NCBI GenBank assembly: GCA_023250385.1
Contig: JAHFAU010000078.1
Location: 1-8,783 of the forward strand
Reading direction: 5' to 3'
Length of the DNA stretch: 8,783 bases
Origin: Anaerolineales bacterium
GTDB taxonomy: Bacteria; Chloroflexota; Anaerolineae; Anaerolineales; E44-bin32
Position numbers and translations under genes: made by a program. The notes beneath the pieces are model-generated. The model saw nothing but the letters and a program-made list of their open reading frames with translations, did no database searches and was not told the DNA's origin. Shown piece after piece: positions 6,460-8,783 of the stretch (within the stretch, counting starts at the first letter, position 1; each line of letters starts with the position of its first letter).

Positions 6460-7297
6460 GACCCGCGCTCAGCTATGGCGGCTGAGCGACGGAGATTGGT
6501 CGAAGCGCGACGACGCGCTTGCCACCGAGGAACCGATGGAGATTCGCTTGCTTGCGGGCGACCAGCAGAAAACCCTGTCGGTCACCATGCGTACTCCGGG
6601 CAATGACTTCGAATTGGCGGCCGGATTCCTCTACACCGAAGGAATTATCAGGGAGCGGCAGGCGATCGCCCGCATCAGCTACTGTCGCGATTCAGACCTC
6701 ACCCAGGAAGAGCGCTACAACATCGTACACGTCAAGTTGGCCGGGAATGTATTGCCCGAGTTGCAGTCCTTGGAGCGCAGCACCTTCACCAGCAGCGCCT
6801 GCGGAGTGTGCGGCAAGGCCGGACTGGAGGCACTTGAGCGTCGTGATTTGGCTCCGGTGCCCCCTGGGCCGGAGATTGCTCCGGAGATCATCCTGGGACT
6901 GGCGGGTCAGCTGCGAGCCCGGCAAGGCGTGTTCGAGGCGACCGGCGGCCTGCATGCCGCGGCACTCTTCGATACGGACGGACGGTTCCTCGCGTCGCGG
7001 GAGGATGTCGGAAGGCACAACGCGGTGGACAAACTGATCGGCTGGGCTGTGTTGGAGGGCCCGCTGCCGTGGAAGGACCGGATCGTCCTGGTGAGCGGCC
7101 GAGCCGGCTTCGAAATTCTACAGAAACTGATCGTGGCCGGCGCGCCGATCGTGTGCGCCATCTCGGCCCCCAGCAGTCTGGCAGTTGACCTCGCCAGAGC
7201 CTTCAATGTCACGTTGGTGGGCTTTCTGCGAGAGGGGCGCTTCAATCTGTATTCCGGGCGGGAGCGAATCCGGGCGGCCGAGCGGCTGGCGCCCTAG
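6437..7297 (+). CDS. fdhD: formate dehydrogenase accessory sulfurtransferase FdhD
   Basis: This is a 286-aa protein. The SSACGVCGKA motif carries C122 and C125, at nearly the same positions as the CXXC pair of E. coli FdhD (121/124). Further family signatures are TPGNDFELAAGFLYTEGII (about 53-71), ATGGLHAAALF (near 168) and EDVGRHNAVDKLIG (near 189). Known of the family: FdhD takes sulfur from the cysteine desulfurase IscS and passes it to the bis-MGD cofactor, giving the terminal sulfido ligand on Mo that formate dehydrogenases need. The start overlaps the upstream molybdoenzyme gene by 23 bp and has its own strong ribosome binding site, so the two are co-transcribed and probably translationally coupled. 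FdhD therefore most likely activates that enzyme. Nothing looks damaged. Confidence 0.95.
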   Translation: MLARPGSKTRAQLWRLSDGDWSKRDDALATEEPMEIRLLAGDQQKTLSVTMRTPGNDFELAAGFLYTEGIIRERQAIARISYCRDSDLTQEERYNIVHVKLAGNVLPELQSLERSTFTSSACGVCGKAGLEALERRDLAPVPPGPEIAPEIILGLAGQLRARQGVFEATGGLHAAALFDTDGRFLASREDVGRHNAVDKLIGWAVLEGPLPWKDRIVLVSGRAGFEILQKLIVAGAPIVCAISAPSSLAVDLARAFNVTLVGFLREGRFNLYSGRERIRAAERLAP

Positions 7298-7326
7298 CCC
7301 TGCTCCGCTGAGTTAAACTCCGCCGC

Positions 7327-7347
7327 GGCCCGGCGCACCAACCGGCC
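7327..7347. terminator. weak hairpin between convergent fdhD and beta-helix genes
   Basis: GGCC-C-GG pairs with CCGGCC (6 bp with a bulged C) around an 8-nt loop, followed by GTTTCT on the + strand. It lies in the 54-bp gap after the fdhD stop. It could end the fdhD operon, but the T-run is short. Confidence 0.3.
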
Positions 7348-7351
7348 GTTT

Positions 7352-8578
7352 CTAGGTGTAAGTTTTCAGCAGCAACAGCGCACGCCAGTAAGCCACCCGG
7401 AGGAAATTCGGCCAGCTTCGGCCCGGGAGCACCGGCGGGAATCGGGTGCCCTGGCTCTCCGACCAGGAGTTGTCCCAGCCGCTGGCTCCCCACAGCAAGT
7501 CCACCCCCGGCAGGCCGGCCTCGGTCAGCGCGGGATCCGGGTCGGTGCCATTGCCCTCCAGCTGATTGTCGTGGATCCAGCTTCCTTCCGTCTCCGTCCC
7601 AACGTCGAACTGCTGGCGGTCTGGGAACAGTTCCTTCAGGCTGATCAGCGCAATCCCGGCTGAATGGTTCTCCTGGATCTCGTTTCCGGTGACCTCGGTG
7701 CGATCGGCGGCCATGATCAGGATTCCGATGCCGGATGGGACACTGGAAACAATGTCCTCTTCAGAGGCGAAGTTCGCCAGATTGTTCCCGACAATCCGGT
7801 TCCCGCGAACCACATTGTCGAGGGCGCGTTTCTGCTCCAGATCCGGGAGCACAAATACCAGCACGCCGGCCGTGTTGCCATGCGAATAGTTGTCCACGAG
7901 CACTACTTCGGACGAATTCTCAATCTCGAAGCCGGACACATTCTGTGTGGCCTCGTTGTTGCTCACAGTCACTTCCTGGGATTGGCCGACATAGATCCCG
8001 GTATCGCTGGCGCCAATCGCGACCGACCCCTCGATCACGACCCGGCTGGATCTGACGGCGAACAGGCCGTACTCGCCGGTGTGATCGGCGACCAGGTCTC
8101 GGAGGGTGATATTCGAGGTACTCTGCACCAGGACGCCGTTCTTGGTGTAATCCCGCAGCTCAAATCCTTCGAACCTGAGAGCGGCCGCGCACACCACTAG
8201 CCCGTTCTCCCTTTCCCCTTCTCCGGTCAGAACCGGCCGTCGACCGCCGGCCGCTTGCCCGATCAGGGTCAAGTTCGGTAGCTCGACCAGAACCGATTCG
8301 CGGTAGGTCCCGGGCGCAACCCGGATGGTATCGCCGGGCTGGGCTTGATTGACTGCCTCCTGGATGCTGCCCCCCGGCCGCACCTGGATCGTTTTCGGAG
8401 AGAGGCTGATCGGCACCCGCCGGGCCTCGCAGGGGACCGCAGGGCGGGGTTCGGCCTCCGCCTGGCCAGTCGGAGCATCGGGAGGCACCGGCCAGAAGGC
8501 GAGGTAGGCACAACCCGCGAGGGCCACCAGCCCCGCGAGGGTCAAGAGCGCACGAAAAAAGGCGAGAACGTATCTCAC
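7352..8578 (-). CDS. parallel beta-helix repeat lipoprotein (TIGR03805/NosD-like)
   Basis: From the GTG at 8578 the protein has 408 aa. Residues 1-22 form a signal peptide with a hydrophobic core and a lipobox LAGC, so C23 is the likely lipidated cysteine. A proline/alanine-rich linker follows. Residues ~64-107 (TIQVRPGGSIQEAVNQAQPG, then VAPGTYRESVLV) are the usual opening of NosD/pectate-lyase-type helices. About ten turns with G-I/V-x-V, N-x-I and GN steps run to residue ~345. The C-terminal part has WDNSWSESQG and LP, as in TIGR03805 proteins. It probably sits on the outer face of the membrane and may bind or cut a polysaccharide; no catalytic residues can be assigned. TIGR03805 members usually pair with a diheme cytochrome (TIGR03806), which is absent here. 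A TTG at 8617 is also in frame, but it lies upstream of the predicted transcript start (~8599) and would bury the signal peptide. Confidence 0.82.
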   Translation of the reverse strand: MRYVLAFFRALLTLAGLVALAGCAYLAFWPVPPDAPTGQAEAEPRPAVPCEARRVPISLSPKTIQVRPGGSIQEAVNQAQPGDTIRVAPGTYRESVLVELPNLTLIGQAAGGRRPVLTGEGERENGLVVCAAALRFEGFELRDYTKNGVLVQSTSNITLRDLVADHTGEYGLFAVRSSRVVIEGSVAIGASDTGIYVGQSQEVTVSNNEATQNVSGFEIENSSEVVLVDNYSHGNTAGVLVFVLPDLEQKRALDNVVRGNRIVGNNLANFASEEDIVSSVPSGIGILIMAADRTEVTGNEIQENHSAGIALISLKELFPDRQQFDVGTETEGSWIHDNQLEGNGTDPDPALTEAGLPGVDLLWGASGWDNSWSESQGTRFPPVLPGRSWPNFLRVAYWRALLLLKTYT

Positions 8579-8605
8579 GTCCGCTGACAGCGATGGAGCG
8601 AGCGT

Positions 8606-8611
8606 ATTGTA
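8606..8611 (-). promoter_or_regulatory. candidate -10 box of the beta-helix gene
   Basis: TACAAT on the minus strand is one mismatch from TATAAT, 27 nt before the GTG start. No good -35 hexamer is found 16-19 nt upstream. That position is covered by the inverted repeat at 8615-8659, which suggests an activator-dependent or regulated promoter. Confidence 0.35.
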
Positions 8612-8614
8612 GTG

Positions 8615-8659
8615 CAATCACTTGGATCGACTATTCGGACGACTCGATCCGATTGATTG
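8615..8659. repeat. 45-bp two-part inverted repeat, candidate regulator binding site
   Basis: The left arm is CAATCA-CTT-GGATCGA (8615-8630) and the right arm is TCGATCC-GAT-TGATTG (8644-8659). The arms are reverse complements at 14 of 16 positions, with both mismatches in the 3-bp spacer between the half-motifs. The centre is 13 bp. It lies in the divergent spacer between the beta-helix lipoprotein and the flavoprotein, over the -35 area of the former. The symmetry points to a dimeric or tetrameric DNA-binding protein. Confidence 0.5.
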
Positions 8660-8732
8660 GAGGGTGCCGGGGCACGCACGCCGCCGCGGGATAGTAGAAT
8701 TGCGGCACGGCCGGGTGACTGGAAGGTTGCGG

Positions 8733-8783
8733 ATGCCAGATTTCAAATACCTGATCATCGGCGGGGGTATGGCAGCCAACGCC
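8733..8783 (+). CDS. N-terminus of an FAD/NAD(P)-dependent oxidoreductase (3' truncated)
   Basis: Only 17 codons are visible (MPDFKYLIIGGGMAANA). They form the first beta strand and the glycine-rich GxGxxA-type turn of an FAD-binding Rossmann fold, as at the start of ferredoxin/rubredoxin-reductase or AIF-like pyridine-nucleotide disulfide oxidoreductases. GGAAGG ends 6 nt before the ATG and supports the start. TAGAAT (8695-8700) may be a -10, but no -35 is seen at the right distance. The subfamily cannot be told from so little. Confidence 0.7.
   Translation, partial: MPDFKYLIIGGGMAANA

Noticed and set aside
8579..8617. TTG at 8617 as the start of the beta-helix lipoprotein (13 extra residues)
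   Set aside because: It would lie upstream of the predicted transcript start and move the signal peptide inward; the GTG at 8578 gives a normal 22-residue lipoprotein signal.

Overview
The window is GC-rich bacterial DNA with strong GGAGG-type ribosome binding sites and tightly packed genes. Six protein genes end inside it, five of them complete, and a seventh starts at the right edge. The mix of genes recalls Chloroflexota (Anaerolineae-like) genomes: a large cyclic-glucan-synthase-type protein, a FdhF/YdeP-type molybdoenzyme with a CDGC...HLC iron-sulfur site, a divergent AdoMet-decarboxylase-like protein and a beta-helix lipoprotein. This assignment is an inference from memory of family resemblance and is not proven by the sequence.

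Left block (1-2870, + strand): the C-terminal part of a very large GH94-type protein (NdvB/ChvB/Cgs-like), cut off by the window edge. It converges on a minus-strand gene (2887-3336) for a small S-adenosylmethionine decarboxylase-family protein. The 16-bp gap and the end of the second gene lie in a perfect 9-bp-stem hairpin.

Middle block (3337-4203): the decarboxylase-like gene has its own near-consensus promoter (TTGACT-N17-TAGAAT). About 97 nt downstream of the predicted start site, and still before the gene, lies a strong intrinsic terminator with nine U. A competing upstream hairpin can be drawn, so the leader looks like an attenuator, a riboswitch or a free small RNA. Upstream of it is a six-helix membrane protein (3576-4100, minus) of unknown function, which is divergent from the molybdoenzyme gene. 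The divergent spacer carries overlapping -10 elements inside an imperfect inverted repeat.

Right block (4204-7297, + strand): a two-gene operon. The first gene is a formate-dehydrogenase-like bis-MGD oxidoreductase with Cys as the predicted Mo ligand. The second is fdhD, the sulfurtransferase that activates such enzymes, and it overlaps the first by 23 bp. FdhD very probably matures its neighbour. No electron-transfer subunits are present in the window.

Right edge (7298-8783): fdhD converges on a minus-strand parallel beta-helix lipoprotein (TIGR03805-like). This gene diverges from a + strand flavoprotein gene whose first 17 codons are visible. The spacer between them holds a 45-bp two-part inverted repeat with 16-nt arms, a good candidate for a regulator site. 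No tRNA, rRNA, CRISPR array, insertion sequence or attachment site was seen.
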